Assembly (NCBI GenBank): GCA_046330135.1
Contig: JAXLTI010000009.1
Location: 62,001 to 126,000, forward strand
DNA length: 64,000 nt
Direction of reading: 5' to 3'
Origin: CAYYFX01 sp046330135
Lineage (GTDB): Bacteria > ARS69
Made by a program: the position numbers and the translations under genes. The notes beneath the pieces are model-generated. The model made no database searches. It saw nothing but the letters and a program-made list of their open reading frames with translations, and was not told where the DNA came from. Positions 8,706 to 17,118 of the stretch are shown one piece after another. How positions within the stretch are numbered: the first letter of the stretch is position 1; each line of letters starts with the position of its first letter.

Positions 8706-9722
8706 CTACTCCACCCAGGATACCCGGCCCGTCCCCGCGACCACCTCGCCGATCTCGACGCCGATCGGCGCGCGTCCCCCGACGACGGCGATCAGGCCGA
8801 TGCCGAGGTTGAACGTGCGGCGCATGTCGTCCTCGCTCACCCGCCCCGCGCGACGCAGGAGGTCGAACACGGGAGGCTCGCTCCAGGAGCGGGCGCGGAT
8901 GCGCGCGTCTGCGTGCTTCGGGAGGATGCGCCCGAGATTGCCGCCGATCCCTCCGCCGGTGATGTGCGCGAAGCCCTTCGCGTCCGCCGCCGGATCGTCC
9001 AGGAAGCGGCGGATCTCGCGGGTGTAGGAGACGTGCGGCGCGAGGAGCGCCTGGGCCACGGTGGCGCCGCCCAGCTCCGGGGGCCGCGCCTCGAGCGCGA
9101 GGGCGGGCGTCTCCGCGACGATGCGCCGCGCCAGCGAGTACCCGTTCGTGTGCAGGCCCGACGAAGGGAGACCCACGAGTCGATCCCCCGGGCGGATGTG
9201 CTTCCCGTCCACGAGGCGAGCGCGGTCGGCGATTCCCACCACGAAGCCCGCGCAGTCGTACTCCCCTTCGGCGTAGAAGCCCGGCATCTCCGCGGTCTCT
9301 CCGCCGAGCAGGGCCACGCCCTCCTCGCGGCAGGCGGCCGCCATCCCTTCGACCAGGCTGGCGAGCACGTCGCTGGCCAGGCGGCCCGTGGCGAGATAGT
9401 CCAGGAAGAAGAGCGGCGTGGCGCCCAGCACGGCCACGTCGTTGCAGCAGTGCCGCACGAGGTCCCCGCCGACCGAGGCATGCGATCCCGTGGCGAACGC
9501 GATCTTGAGCTTGGTGCCGACGCCGTCCGCCGACGCCACGAGCACCGGCTCGAACATGCCCTTCAGGCTCGGCGCGAAGAGCCCGCCGAAGCCGCCGACC
9601 GCGCCGAGCACCTGGGGCGTGCGCGTCCCGTCGACGGCGGCCCGGATGCGATCGATGAAGCGATCGCCGGCCTCGACGTCGACGCCCGAGTCCTTGTACG
9701 AGAGGGGGCGAGGCTCGCTCAG
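8706..9722 (-). CDS. purM: Phosphoribosylformylglycinamidine cyclo-ligase
   Basis: AIR synthetase, which closes the imidazole ring in purine synthesis. The protein includes SYKDSGVDVEAGDRFI, DGVGTKLKIA, FFLDYLATG, GGETAEMPGFY, GLPSSGLHTNGYSL and HITGGGIGGNLGR. The conserved SYKD/GVDVEAG start of the family lies upstream of the first in-frame GTG, and the only candidate start in the right place is CTG at 9722, seven bases after GGAGG. That gives 338 residues, close to the E. coli length of 345. No purN is beside it; the HD-GYP gene lies 31 bp upstream. Confidence 0.93.
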   Translation of the reverse strand: MSEPRPLSYKDSGVDVEAGDRFIDRIRAAVDGTRTPQVLGAVGGFGGLFAPSLKGMFEPVLVASADGVGTKLKIAFATGSHASVGGDLVRHCCNDVAVLGATPLFFLDYLATGRLASDVLASLVEGMAAACREEGVALLGGETAEMPGFYAEGEYDCAGFVVGIADRARLVDGKHIRPGDRLVGLPSSGLHTNGYSLARRIVAETPALALEARPPELGGATVAQALLAPHVSYTREIRRFLDDPAADAKGFAHITGGGIGGNLGRILPKHADARIRARSWSEPPVFDLLRRAGRVSEDDMRRTFNLGIGLIAVVGGRAPIGVEIGEVVAGTGRVSWVE

Positions 9723-9753
9723 GGTCCGCCTCCGGGGCGGACCGGCGTCCGCC

Positions 9754-11253
9754 TTACGCCTTCTCTTCTCCGCTCAACGGGGCGACCGGAGAAGGTTGGG
9801 GCTCGCTGAGGGTGGCCACGGGAGCGCCCGGGGATTCCCCGCGCGCTCGCCTCGTGCGCATCTTCTCGAGGTAGCGCTCCCGATCCGGCCCGTAGGTCTT
9901 CTCGAGCTTGCGGAGGACGAACTCCTCGAGGATGCGCGAGTTGTACTGGTCCGAAGTGTACATCTCGAGCTGATCGACGTCGATCTCGTCGAAGAGCGCC
10001 CTGGCCTCGTTCAGCTCGATCAGCGCGTCCACGACGTCGGCGAAGAACTGCGTGCCCGAGTGGCGCCGCAGCTCCTCGTACGCGACCTCCGGCGGGAGCC
10101 CGCGGCGATACGGGCGGTCCGACGTCATCGCGTCGAATGCGTCGACCACCATGATGATGCGGCTGCCCATCGGGATGCGCGTGGGCCCGAGCCCGCGCGG
10201 GTAACCCTTGCCGTCCGGCTGCTCGTGGTGGCAGTACACGATCTCCGCGGCGCCCTCCAGGAACTTGAGCCCGCGGAGGATGTCGTGGCCCACCTTCGGG
10301 TGCGTGCGCATCAGCTCGCGCTCGTTCTCGTCGAGGCGGCCGGGCTTCAGCAGGATGTCGTGCTGGATCGCGATCTTCCCGATGTCGTGGAGCAGCGCGC
10401 CGTACTCGATCTCCTCGACCTCCTTCTCCGAAACGCCGAGGTGCCGCGCGATCCGCACCGCGTACTTCGAGATCCGATACGAGTGGCCGCGCGTGAAGGG
10501 GTCGCTGGCGTCGATGGCGGAGACGAGCGCCGTCACCGTGGCGATGTGCGACGCCTTCGTGTCGATCCAGAGCTTGAACGAGAAGCGCGCGAGGAAGAGC
10601 GGAATGAGGAACAGGGCCACGCCGACCGGCCCGATCCGCAGGTGCACCATCGCGAGGAGGATCCCGAACGGCAGGAAGAAGAAGACGTGCAGGATTTCCC
10701 ACTGGAAGTTCGTCTGCCAGATGCGGAACGCGGAGATCTTCTCCTTGAGGCCGATCGCCACGGAGATGAGCCCCGTGTTCATGAGGAAGTAGACGAGCGG
10801 CGCCACGAGGAGCGGCGCGATCTGCGTGCGGTTGATGTCGAAGGCGGCGCCCACGCGCCCGCCGAGCCCGACGTACGCGACGCCGGCGAGCCCGATGGAG
10901 AGCACGATCTGGCCGAGGTTGAACGCGATCTTGTAGAGCGGGTTCCGCTTGACCGCCACGTTCGTCAGCAGGTCGGACAGCACGCCGAACCAGCACGCGA
11001 TGGCCGGCCCGAAGATCAGGATGGCGGCGAAGTCGAGCGCGGAGGTCACCGTGACCGTGGCGCCGCCGCGCGGCAGCGGGATCGGCGACATCGCCGCGAT
11101 CGCGATCATGACGGTCCAGAGGATGAGGTTCGCGAGCGAGCGCGGATGCCAGTCCACGGCGCCCAGGTCGCCGGAGACCCACGCCAGCAAGCCGAGCCCC
11201 GTCACGAGCGTGACGAGGACGAAGGCACGCAGCCAGGGATGGAGTTCCTTCAC
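9754..11253 (-). CDS. Membrane HD-GYP domain protein, probable cyclic-di-GMP phosphodiesterase
   Basis: A 499-residue protein. Residues 1-250 hold about seven hydrophobic segments, an integral-membrane sensor of MASE-like organisation. The HD-GYP domain follows with HSYRIS, the HD pair in LLHDIGKIAIQHDIL, and HHEQPDGKGYP, the GYP signature in near-canonical form. A C-terminal tail of about 100 residues is charged and partly Pro-rich. GTG at 11253 is preferred because GAGGGGCGGGCG precedes it and the protein then begins KELHPWLRAF; longer starts reach back towards a terminator. It should lower cyclic-di-GMP in response to a membrane or extracellular cue. Confidence 0.9.
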   Translation of the reverse strand: MKELHPWLRAFVLVTLVTGLGLLAWVSGDLGAVDWHPRSLANLILWTVMIAIAAMSPIPLPRGGATVTVTSALDFAAILIFGPAIACWFGVLSDLLTNVAVKRNPLYKIAFNLGQIVLSIGLAGVAYVGLGGRVGAAFDINRTQIAPLLVAPLVYFLMNTGLISVAIGLKEKISAFRIWQTNFQWEILHVFFFLPFGILLAMVHLRIGPVGVALFLIPLFLARFSFKLWIDTKASHIATVTALVSAIDASDPFTRGHSYRISKYAVRIARHLGVSEKEVEEIEYGALLHDIGKIAIQHDILLKPGRLDENERELMRTHPKVGHDILRGLKFLEGAAEIVYCHHEQPDGKGYPRGLGPTRIPMGSRIIMVVDAFDAMTSDRPYRRGLPPEVAYEELRRHSGTQFFADVVDALIELNEARALFDEIDVDQLEMYTSDQYNSRILEEFVLRKLEKTYGPDRERYLEKMRTRRARGESPGAPVATLSEPQPSPVAPLSGEEKA

Positions 11254-11349
11254 CGCCCGCCCCTCACATCCCGGGGGTCGCGACTCCCGGGATTCCCTCC
11301 CGCTATCGGCGAAGTGTGACGCGAAATCAAGCCGGATGGCCAAGGAAAA

Positions 11350-11376
11350 GCCCCCACCTCCTCAAGAGGTGGGGGC
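11350..11376 (-). terminator. Intrinsic terminator between the micropeptide gene and the HD-GYP gene
   Basis: A perfect 11-bp stem (GCCCCCACCTC with its complement) and a 5-nt loop, followed on the minus strand by CTTTTCCTT. It ends transcripts arriving from the 11.4-12.4 kb genes and separates them from the HD-GYP gene. Confidence 0.85.
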
Positions 11377-11418
11377 GTCAGCTCGGCTCCGGTTCCGGCA
11401 CCCGGTCGGGTCCACTAG

Positions 11419-11496
11419 CTACCAGTCGTTCCGGCCGCCCCACTGCGCGCCGGACAGCAACACGCCCAACAACACGGCGGTCCACATGGCAATCAC
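11419..11496 (-). CDS. Putative 25-residue hydrophobic micropeptide
   Basis: A 26-codon frame from GTG (11496) to TAG, with GGGAG nine bases before the start; an in-frame ATG at 11487 would give 22 residues. The peptide has a hydrophobic core, AVLLGVLLSGA, and ends in QWGGRNDW, with three Trp in total. It sits between a structured leader and an intrinsic terminator whose stem starts about 43 nt after the stop codon, as expected for the last gene of a transcript. It resembles no family I can name. It could be a single-pass membrane microprotein, a leader peptide, or chance. Confidence 0.45.
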   Translation of the reverse strand: MIAMWTAVLLGVLLSGAQWGGRNDW

Positions 11497-11524
11497 GGTA
11501 GGAGTCTCCCTTCTGCATCAGTCT

Positions 11525-11600
11525 CGCCCGCCTTCGCTCGGCGGGCGGCGGAACTGCTCTGCTCGGGAGTCCGCTCCGATCCCGGGGGTTCCAAGCCCCC
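11525..11600 (-). other. Structured leader upstream of the micropeptide
   Basis: Between the stop of the hypothetical gene and the micropeptide start, the minus-strand RNA can fold into a perfect 8-bp hairpin (CGCCCGCC with its complement, 7-nt loop, 11525-11547). Farther upstream is a GGGGG/CCCCC hairpin (about 11584-11600). I do not recognise a known riboswitch class here. Confidence 0.4.
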
Positions 11601-12296
11601 TCATGCCGAGGGCGCCGGACCAATTTCGTACTCTACCGCCTGGCGAGGCCGAAGTGTACTGACAAGTCGATTCAGCGCGTCCAGGACCGCGAAGATAACT
11701 GCCTGTGTCGGGTCGTAGCTGACCTCGCAGCACCCGAACAGGTTCGACTCGGAGCGGCCGTGGCTCCGGTTCACGCAGACCAGCACGACGCGCTTCCCGC
11801 CGAAGTCCTTCTCCTCCAGCTCTCCGAGAGAGAACGACGGCTCGCCGTCCACGAGCTTGACGACCGCGTCCAGCGTGGCCTGCGCCACGACGCGACGGAC
11901 CTCGAAGCGCGTGTTGGTCCCGGCGGCGCGACCCATGGCTTGGATCGGTCCCGCCTTGAGCGTCACCTCCACCTCCACGCCGCCCGGAGCGTGATGGAGG
12001 CTCACGCCGCTCAGCGCGATGCGCGGCAACGACTCCTGCGCCGCCGCCTGCGGCAGCTCGGGCTCGCCGAACTGCGCGATCGAGATCTTCCGGTGGTCGA
12101 CGGTGATACCCTCTTCCGCGGCCAGAATCGCCTCGATGTCGCGCGCGATCTGCTTCGGCGAGCGTCCCGCGCGGGCCGTCACGTGGACCGCCGCGATCTC
12201 GCCGCTCGACGCGACCTGGATGTCGCACGAGGACACGTCGCGCAATCGGCAGATCAGCCGCTCGGCGGTCGTGTAGCGATTCGACGGTTTCTCCAC
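11601..12296 (-). CDS. Conserved hypothetical protein, two alpha/beta modules
   Basis: A 231-residue soluble protein of a family I recognise only as conserved and uncharacterised. Residues about 10-70 contain CDIQVASSGEIAAVHV and RSPKQIARDIEAIL followed by ITVDHRKISIAQ, a compact beta-alpha-beta module. Residues about 115-225 contain two matching segments, FEVRRVVAQATLDAVVKLV and CCEVSYDPTQAVIFAVLDAL, the second ending in LNRLV. GTG at 12296 is preferred over a GTG about 50 bp upstream because GGAGG lies eight bases before it. It may be cotranscribed with the micropeptide. No catalytic residues are obvious. Confidence 0.7.
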   Translation of the reverse strand: MEKPSNRYTTAERLICRLRDVSSCDIQVASSGEIAAVHVTARAGRSPKQIARDIEAILAAEEGITVDHRKISIAQFGEPELPQAAAQESLPRIALSGVSLHHAPGGVEVEVTLKAGPIQAMGRAAGTNTRFEVRRVVAQATLDAVVKLVDGEPSFSLGELEEKDFGGKRVVLVCVNRSHGRSESNLFGCCEVSYDPTQAVIFAVLDALNRLVSTLRPRQAVEYEIGPAPSA

Positions 12297-12392
12297 CGGA
12301 TCGTCCTCCCCTTCACGAACCCTTCCGACGGATGACGTCGGATTCACTGGACCGGGCTGCGCGACCGTGGTCTTCGAGAACGCTGCGGTCCC

Positions 12393-12430
12393 ACACTAAC
12401 AGACGCGCACCGCACACTCAACGAGTGTGC
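12393..12430 (-). promoter_or_regulatory. Candidate promoter with an overlapping palindrome, upstream of the hypothetical gene
   Basis: TTGAGT (12416-12421) and TAGTGT (12393-12398) are 17 bp apart on the minus strand. A perfect inverted repeat, GCACACTC-AAC-GAGTGTGC (12412-12430), covers the -35 and could be an operator. The rest of the 12297-12606 gap contains a shorter palindrome listed separately and no gene I can support. Confidence 0.35.
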
Positions 12431-12578
12431 GCGCTCCGAGCGAAACGAAGTGTGGCGCAGCGCTCGAAATCGCTGCGGCCGCGAAGCCGGCGGCACGGGA
12501 AACCCGCCCCGGCACTACGTGAGCGGCGAGTCGACGATGGACGTTCCGGCGACGTCCGTCGGACGCGCTGCGAAAATC

Positions 12579-12592
12579 CGTCGAAATCGACG
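12579..12592 (-). terminator. Weak terminator-like palindrome after the PfkB gene
   Basis: CGTCGA-TT-TCGACG followed by GGATTTTCG on the minus strand, just downstream of the PfkB stop. The stem is only six pairs, so termination is uncertain. Confidence 0.3.
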
Positions 12593-12606
12593 AAAACGAA
12601 CGGTCG

Positions 12607-13536
12607 TCAACCCTGCGGAACGAGCCGGGGGGACCAAGTCCACCCCGCGATGTGCTCCAGGTCGCGGCAGCGCGCGTCGATCTCCGCGCGGGACAGGTCC
12701 CGCAGCCGGTCCACGGAGAACGCCTCCACGGTGAACGAGGCGCATACGGCGCCGGCGAGCAGCGCGCGGTGCATGCCCTCGAAGCCGAGGTCCCCCGTCT
12801 CTGCGAGGAAGCCGAGGAACCCGCCCGCGAAAGTGTCCCCCGCCCCCGTGGGGTCGCGCACGTCTTCCACCGGGTAGGCGGGCAGCCGGTAGATCCGATT
12901 CTCCCCGACGAGCATGGCCCCGTACTCGCCGAGCTTCACGACGACGCGATCCGGCCCCTTCGCGCGGATGCGGCGCGCCGCGCGGATCACGTTCGTCTCG
13001 CCGGCGAGGTCCTTGGCCTCCGCTTCGTTCACGACCAGCACGTCCACGCGCTCCAGGAGCCGCGCCAGCTCCTTCGGCTTCCCTCGGATCCAGAAGTTCA
13101 TCGTATCGCACACCACGAGGCGCGGCCGCTCCACCTGATCCAGCACGGAAAGCTGCAGCTCGGGATCGATGTTCGCGAGGAACACGTACGGCTCGCGCCG
13201 GTGCGCGTCGGGAATCACCGGGCGGAAGTCCTGGAAGACGTTGAGCAACGTCGCCAGCGTGGTGGCGTCGCCCATCTCGGCGCCGTAGCTGCCGGCCCAG
13301 TGGAAGGTCTTCCCGGGCTGCACGAGGAGTCCCGAGGTGTCCACCCCGCGCCGGCGCAGGAAGTCCAGACAAGCGAGGTCGAAGTCCGCGCCGACGACCG
13401 CCACGATCTTCACCGGCGCGAAGAAGCTGGCGGCGGCGGAGAAGTACGTGGCCGAGCCGCCCAAGGCACCGTCCACCTTCCCGAACGGCGTCGTGACGCT
13501 GTCGTGCGCGACCGATCCGACGACGAGGATGCTCAT
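12607..13536 (-). CDS. PfkB-family carbohydrate or nucleoside kinase
   Basis: A 309-residue cytosolic sugar kinase of the ribokinase superfamily. The N-terminus has VGSVAHDSVTTPFG and the GG motif in ALGGSATYFSAAA; the C-terminal half has the anion-hole and catalytic-base signature RDPTGAGDTFAGGF. Substrate residues do not point to one sugar. It is the last gene of an rsfS-argS-pfkB run, 15 bp after argS. Similar genes are often annotated only as PfkB family. Confidence 0.85.
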   Translation of the reverse strand: MSILVVGSVAHDSVTTPFGKVDGALGGSATYFSAAASFFAPVKIVAVVGADFDLACLDFLRRRGVDTSGLLVQPGKTFHWAGSYGAEMGDATTLATLLNVFQDFRPVIPDAHRREPYVFLANIDPELQLSVLDQVERPRLVVCDTMNFWIRGKPKELARLLERVDVLVVNEAEAKDLAGETNVIRAARRIRAKGPDRVVVKLGEYGAMLVGENRIYRLPAYPVEDVRDPTGAGDTFAGGFLGFLAETGDLGFEGMHRALLAGAVCASFTVEAFSVDRLRDLSRAEIDARCRDLEHIAGWTWSPRLVPQG

Positions 13537-13551
13537 GCGCTCGGCCCCCTG

Positions 13552-15357
13552 TCACATTTCATCGACGGCCTCGATCCCCAGGAGGGCGAGGCCGTCTTTC
13601 AGGACGTCCGCGAGCAGGCCCACGAGGAACAAGCGCGCCCGCGACAGCTCTGCGTCGTCCGACAGCACCCGGAACGACGACTCCTGCTTCCCGCGCGTGT
13701 AGAAGCGGTGATAGGCGCCGGCCACGTCCCGCAGGTAGCCCACGAGCCGGTGCGGCTCGAGCGCGCGCGCCGCTTCCTTCACGACCTCCGGGTACAGGAG
13801 GAGCTGGCGCATCATCGCGACCTCCTCCTCGCCCGTGAGCCGGTCGAGCGCGGGCTCCGCGTTCCCCTCCAGGAGCGGCCGCGCGAGCGGCTGGCGGAAG
13901 ATACTGCGCGTTCGGGCGTGCGCGTATTGGACGTAGTACACCGGGTTGTCGAGCGTGGCCCGCTTCGCCAGCTCGAGGTCGAAATCCAGGTGGCTCGATG
14001 CCTTCCGCATCAGGAAGAAGAAGCGCGAGACGTCCTTCCCCACCTCTTCCACGAGCTCGTCCAGCGTGACGATCTCCCCGCCGCGCTTCGACATCTTCAC
14101 CGGCTCGTTGTCCCGGAGCAGGTTGACCTGCTGCACGAGGACGACCGTGAGCCACCCCTCGGAGCGACCCAGCGCCACCGTGGCGGCCTGGAGGCGCTTG
14201 ATGTAGCCGTGGTGGTCCGGGCCCCACACGTCGATGACGCGATCGAAGCCGCGTTGCGCCTTGGACAGGTGATAGGCCACGTCGCCGAGGAGATAGGTGG
14301 GCTCCCCGGTCGAGCGCCGGATCACGCGGTCCTTGTCGTCACCGAAGGCCGTGGAGACGAACCACTTCGCGCCGTCCTCCGCGCGAACGTGCCCGCGCTC
14401 CGTGAGCTGCCGCTCCGCCTCGAGGAGCGGCACCGTCCCGTCCGCGCCGGGGCGGTGGAGGGAGGACTCCCGGAACCAGACGTCGAAGGAGACGCCGAAC
14501 GTCGCGAGCGACGCCTTCGCCGCCTCGAGCATGGACGCGATGCCGAGCGCGGGAAAGTCCAGCGCTTGGGTGACGGCGTCGACGGTGGCGGCGGTGGGCG
14601 CGCCCTCGCCGCCCATCTCCGCCGCCAACGCGCGAATCGTGACGCCGGCCTGCGTCCGCTCCGCCAACCGCGCCGCCACGGCGGAGCTGGACATCCCGCG
14701 GGACTCCGCTCCGGCCACGGCGCGGAAGAGCTGCCGCCCCAGCTCCGCGACGTACTCGCCGCGATAGCCCTCCTCCGGGAGAGGCGCGTCGCGCCCCGCC
14801 GCCTCGAGGAAGCGCGCCCGCAGCGAGTCGCCGAAGAGGCGCGCCTGATTGCCCTCGTCGTTGACGTAGTACTCGGAGCTCGCGTCGACGCCGACGGCGC
14901 GCAGCAAGCGGATGCACGCGTCGCCGAACGCCGCCGCGCGCGCCGACACGACGTTCAGCGGCCCGGTGGGGTTCGCGCTGACGAACTCGATCTGCATCTT
15001 CCCGAGCGAGCGGGCCAGCGGCGCTTCGCGGAGCATGTCCGCGCGCGCGTCGGCCTGCGCGAGCTGCCGCAGGAACGCGTGCATGCCTTCGGGGCGCACG
15101 CGGAAGTTGATGAATCCGGCGCCCGCGATCTCCACCTCGGTCCAGCTGGCGGGGAGCCCGCCCACGATCGCCTCGGCGATGCGACGCGGATCCGAGCGGA
15201 CGTGACCCTTGAGGAGGAACGCGGCGTTCGTGGCGAAGTCCCCGTGCGACGGGTCGCGCGGGGGATCGATCGTCACCCGCTCCAGGACCTCGTCCGCGAC
15301 CTCCGGAAACGCGGCCCGGACGGACCGCCGCACCTCGTCGAGCAGGAGCTGGCGCAT
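13552..15357 (-). CDS. argS: Arginyl-tRNA synthetase
   Basis: A 601-residue class I aminoacyl-tRNA synthetase. It has the N-terminal Add1 domain, the catalytic region with EFVSANPTGPL, the KMSKS loop as VKMSKRGGEIVTL, and the C-terminal DALR anticodon-binding domain starting near YVQYAHARTRSI. The HIGH signature is unusual: where most enzymes read HVGH, this one reads NVVS (PLNVVSAR). The rest of the fold, including DVWGPDHHGYIKR, is intact, so I take it as functional. It lies 24 bp downstream of rsfS. Confidence 0.93.
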   Translation of the reverse strand: MRQLLLDEVRRSVRAAFPEVADEVLERVTIDPPRDPSHGDFATNAAFLLKGHVRSDPRRIAEAIVGGLPASWTEVEIAGAGFINFRVRPEGMHAFLRQLAQADARADMLREAPLARSLGKMQIEFVSANPTGPLNVVSARAAAFGDACIRLLRAVGVDASSEYYVNDEGNQARLFGDSLRARFLEAAGRDAPLPEEGYRGEYVAELGRQLFRAVAGAESRGMSSSAVAARLAERTQAGVTIRALAAEMGGEGAPTAATVDAVTQALDFPALGIASMLEAAKASLATFGVSFDVWFRESSLHRPGADGTVPLLEAERQLTERGHVRAEDGAKWFVSTAFGDDKDRVIRRSTGEPTYLLGDVAYHLSKAQRGFDRVIDVWGPDHHGYIKRLQAATVALGRSEGWLTVVLVQQVNLLRDNEPVKMSKRGGEIVTLDELVEEVGKDVSRFFFLMRKASSHLDFDLELAKRATLDNPVYYVQYAHARTRSIFRQPLARPLLEGNAEPALDRLTGEEEVAMMRQLLLYPEVVKEAARALEPHRLVGYLRDVAGAYHRFYTRGKQESSFRVLSDDAELSRARLFLVGLLADVLKDGLALLGIEAVDEM

Positions 15358-15381
15358 GGGACCTTTCGGAGCCTAGCCCGG

Positions 15382-15744
15382 CTACGCGATCTCGCGCAGG
15401 TCGTCCTGCACTCGGATCGCCGGGGCGTCGCCCCAGAGCGTCTCGAGGGAGTAGAAATTGCGGGTCTCACTGTAGAACACGTGCACCACGACGTCCACGT
15501 AGTCGAGGAGCACCCAGCGACGTCCCTCGAGTCCCTCGACGTGCCAGGCCCGCATGCCGTCGGCCTTGAGCTTCTCCACGATGTGATCCGCGATCGCTTT
15601 GACCTGCGTGTCCGAGTCCGCCGTCATGACCACGAAGCGATCCGTGGCCGAGGTGAGCTCGTGCAGGTCGAGGATCAGGATGTCGCGGGCTTTCTTTTCC
15701 AGGGCGAGTTGCGCGATGCGCTCGGCGAGGTCGGCAGGGGTCAA
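15382..15744 (-). CDS. rsfS: Ribosomal silencing factor RsfS
   Basis: A 120-residue RsfS/Iojap protein that binds ribosomal protein uL14 and blocks subunit joining during starvation. It shows ARDILILDLHELTSATDRFVV, the helix EKLKADGMRAWHVEG, and the core WVLLDYVDVVVHVF with the family's terminal RNFYSLETLWGDAP. The start appears to be TTG at 15744; a GAGGAG lies 12 nt upstream, so the site is weak. It begins the rsfS-argS-pfkB run. Confidence 0.93.
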   Translation of the reverse strand: MTPADLAERIAQLALEKKARDILILDLHELTSATDRFVVMTADSDTQVKAIADHIVEKLKADGMRAWHVEGLEGRRWVLLDYVDVVVHVFYSETRNFYSLETLWGDAPAIRVQDDLREIA

Positions 15745-15874
15745 CGTTCGAAACGGCTCCTCGTGGGCGTTTCCGGGGCTGCTCGATCCGACCGAGACGC
15801 GGGCGGCGGTGCGACCCCAGGGTGCGGCGGGGATGCAACTCGAGAACGGGAACGCGACGAGTGTACCACAGGCG

Positions 15875-16894
15875 TCAGCGGCCGCGGGCGATCATGTACT
15901 CCACGGTGGCGAGGAGCGGCGCCACGCCTTCGTGGCCGTTCAGGAACGCCAGGCGGTCGCGAGCGGCGTAGGCGGCCGCCAGCGCGGTCTCTCGCGCCCT
16001 CTCGGGGGCGCCGCTCGCGAGGACGAACTCCCGGGCTTCCTCCCACTCGGCTTCCGTGACGTCGCCGCGCGCGAAGCAGCCGGCCACGGCCCGCCCCCGC
16101 TTCCGGTCGCCGTCCTCCCACGCGTACAGGAGGGGCAGCGTGGCGAAGCCCAGCCGGAAGTCCGTGCCGACCGGTTTCCCGATGGACTCCGGGTCTCCCG
16201 CGTAATCGAAGATGTCGTCGATGATCTGGAACGCGCGCCCGAGGTCGCGGCCGAACCCGGAGAGGCGCCCGATCGACTCCTCCGGAAGACCCGCCAGCAA
16301 CGCCCCGATCTCGCACGACGACACGAACAGGGCACCCGTCTTCTCGTCCACGATGCGGAGGTACTCGTCCACCGGGAGCGACGGATCCCGGCGGCTCGCG
16401 TGCTCCCGGTTCATCCCGCGCGTCATGCGGTACGTGTGATGCACCAGAATGTGGAGCGCGTGATGGAGCCGATGCTCGCAGAGCAGCTCGAAGCCGGCGG
16501 TGAAGAGGTAGTCCCCCATGAGGATCGCGGCCTGCTGTCCCCACCGGTGATTGACCGTGGGGAAGCCGCGCCGGACGGTGGTGTCGTCCAGGCAGTCGTC
16601 GTGCAGGAGGGTGGCGGTGTGGACCATCTCGATCACCGCCGACGCCCAGAGCACCGCGTCCCGGTCGGGCCGGCCGAGGCGCGAGACGAGCAGCAGCAGG
16701 AGCGGCCGGACGCGCTTCCCGCGCATCGCCAGCACGTGATCCAGGATCTCGGCGGTGAGCGGAACGTCCGGGCGCTGGATGGTGGCGAGGCGCCGCTCGA
16801 TCTCTTCGAGGTCCTCGCGGACCAGCTCCAGGACGTCCGGCAGGCGCAAGCCGGAAGCCTTGTGGAGAATCTCGCGCGCCGCGGGATCGGCCAT
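15875..16894 (-). CDS. Trans-polyprenyl diphosphate synthase (long-chain, IspB-like)
   Basis: A 339-residue isoprenoid chain-elongating enzyme, likely to make the side chain of menaquinone. The first Asp-rich motif is LLHDDCLDDTTVRRG, with GKRVRPLLLLL upstream, and the second is IIDDIFDYAGD. Residues before the first DDxxD are small and aliphatic (IEMVHTATL), as in long-chain synthases. ATG at 16894 is chosen because it begins the conserved domain and GGAG lies 10 nt upstream; an upstream in-frame Met would add a Pro/Arg-rich stretch. A menG/ubiE gene and an MqnD-like gene elsewhere in the window fit quinone synthesis. Confidence 0.9.
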   Translation of the reverse strand: MADPAAREILHKASGLRLPDVLELVREDLEEIERRLATIQRPDVPLTAEILDHVLAMRGKRVRPLLLLLVSRLGRPDRDAVLWASAVIEMVHTATLLHDDCLDDTTVRRGFPTVNHRWGQQAAILMGDYLFTAGFELLCEHRLHHALHILVHHTYRMTRGMNREHASRRDPSLPVDEYLRIVDEKTGALFVSSCEIGALLAGLPEESIGRLSGFGRDLGRAFQIIDDIFDYAGDPESIGKPVGTDFRLGFATLPLLYAWEDGDRKRGRAVAGCFARGDVTEAEWEEAREFVLASGAPERARETALAAAYAARDRLAFLNGHEGVAPLLATVEYMIARGR

Positions 16895-17105
16895 CGAGGA
16901 ACAACTCCGTCGAAGGATCGGCTCCACGAGGAGCCGGAGGCGAGGGAATCGCGGCGGTGGGCTCGAATCGGTGCGAGAAGGTAGCAACTCCCGTCGAGGC
17001 CGTCAACGCGAAGGGCGGGTGGCGGCGCACGGAAACGTCGACGTTGCAGCGGGTTGGCCGCTCGGGAGGCGCCGGCCCCGCTTGTCCGCGCGCGCCGGAG
17101 CATGC

Positions 17106-17111
17106 TACGGT
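17106..17111 (+). promoter_or_regulatory. Candidate -10 (TANNNT) for a leaderless YfhO transcript
   Basis: TACGGT lies 7 nt before the ATG at 17119, with TTGTCC 18 bp further upstream, and no Shine-Dalgarno sequence precedes the ATG. A transcript starting at or next to the ATG is expected. Confidence 0.4.
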
Positions 17112-17118
17112 CGCGCGG

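Noticed and set aside
11419..11496. Trp-codon attenuator leader peptide
   Set aside because: There are three Trp codons, but the gene past the terminator is a signalling protein with no link to tryptophan, and I see no antiterminator pairing. Kept only as a possibility within the micropeptide finding.
11400..11600. Cyclic-di-GMP riboswitch near the HD-GYP gene
   Set aside because: A terminator separates this leader from the HD-GYP gene, and the conserved GEMM core is not present.
16895..16987. Longer N-terminus of the polyprenyl diphosphate synthase
   Set aside because: The in-frame Met at 16987 would add a Pro/Arg-rich stretch absent from the family.
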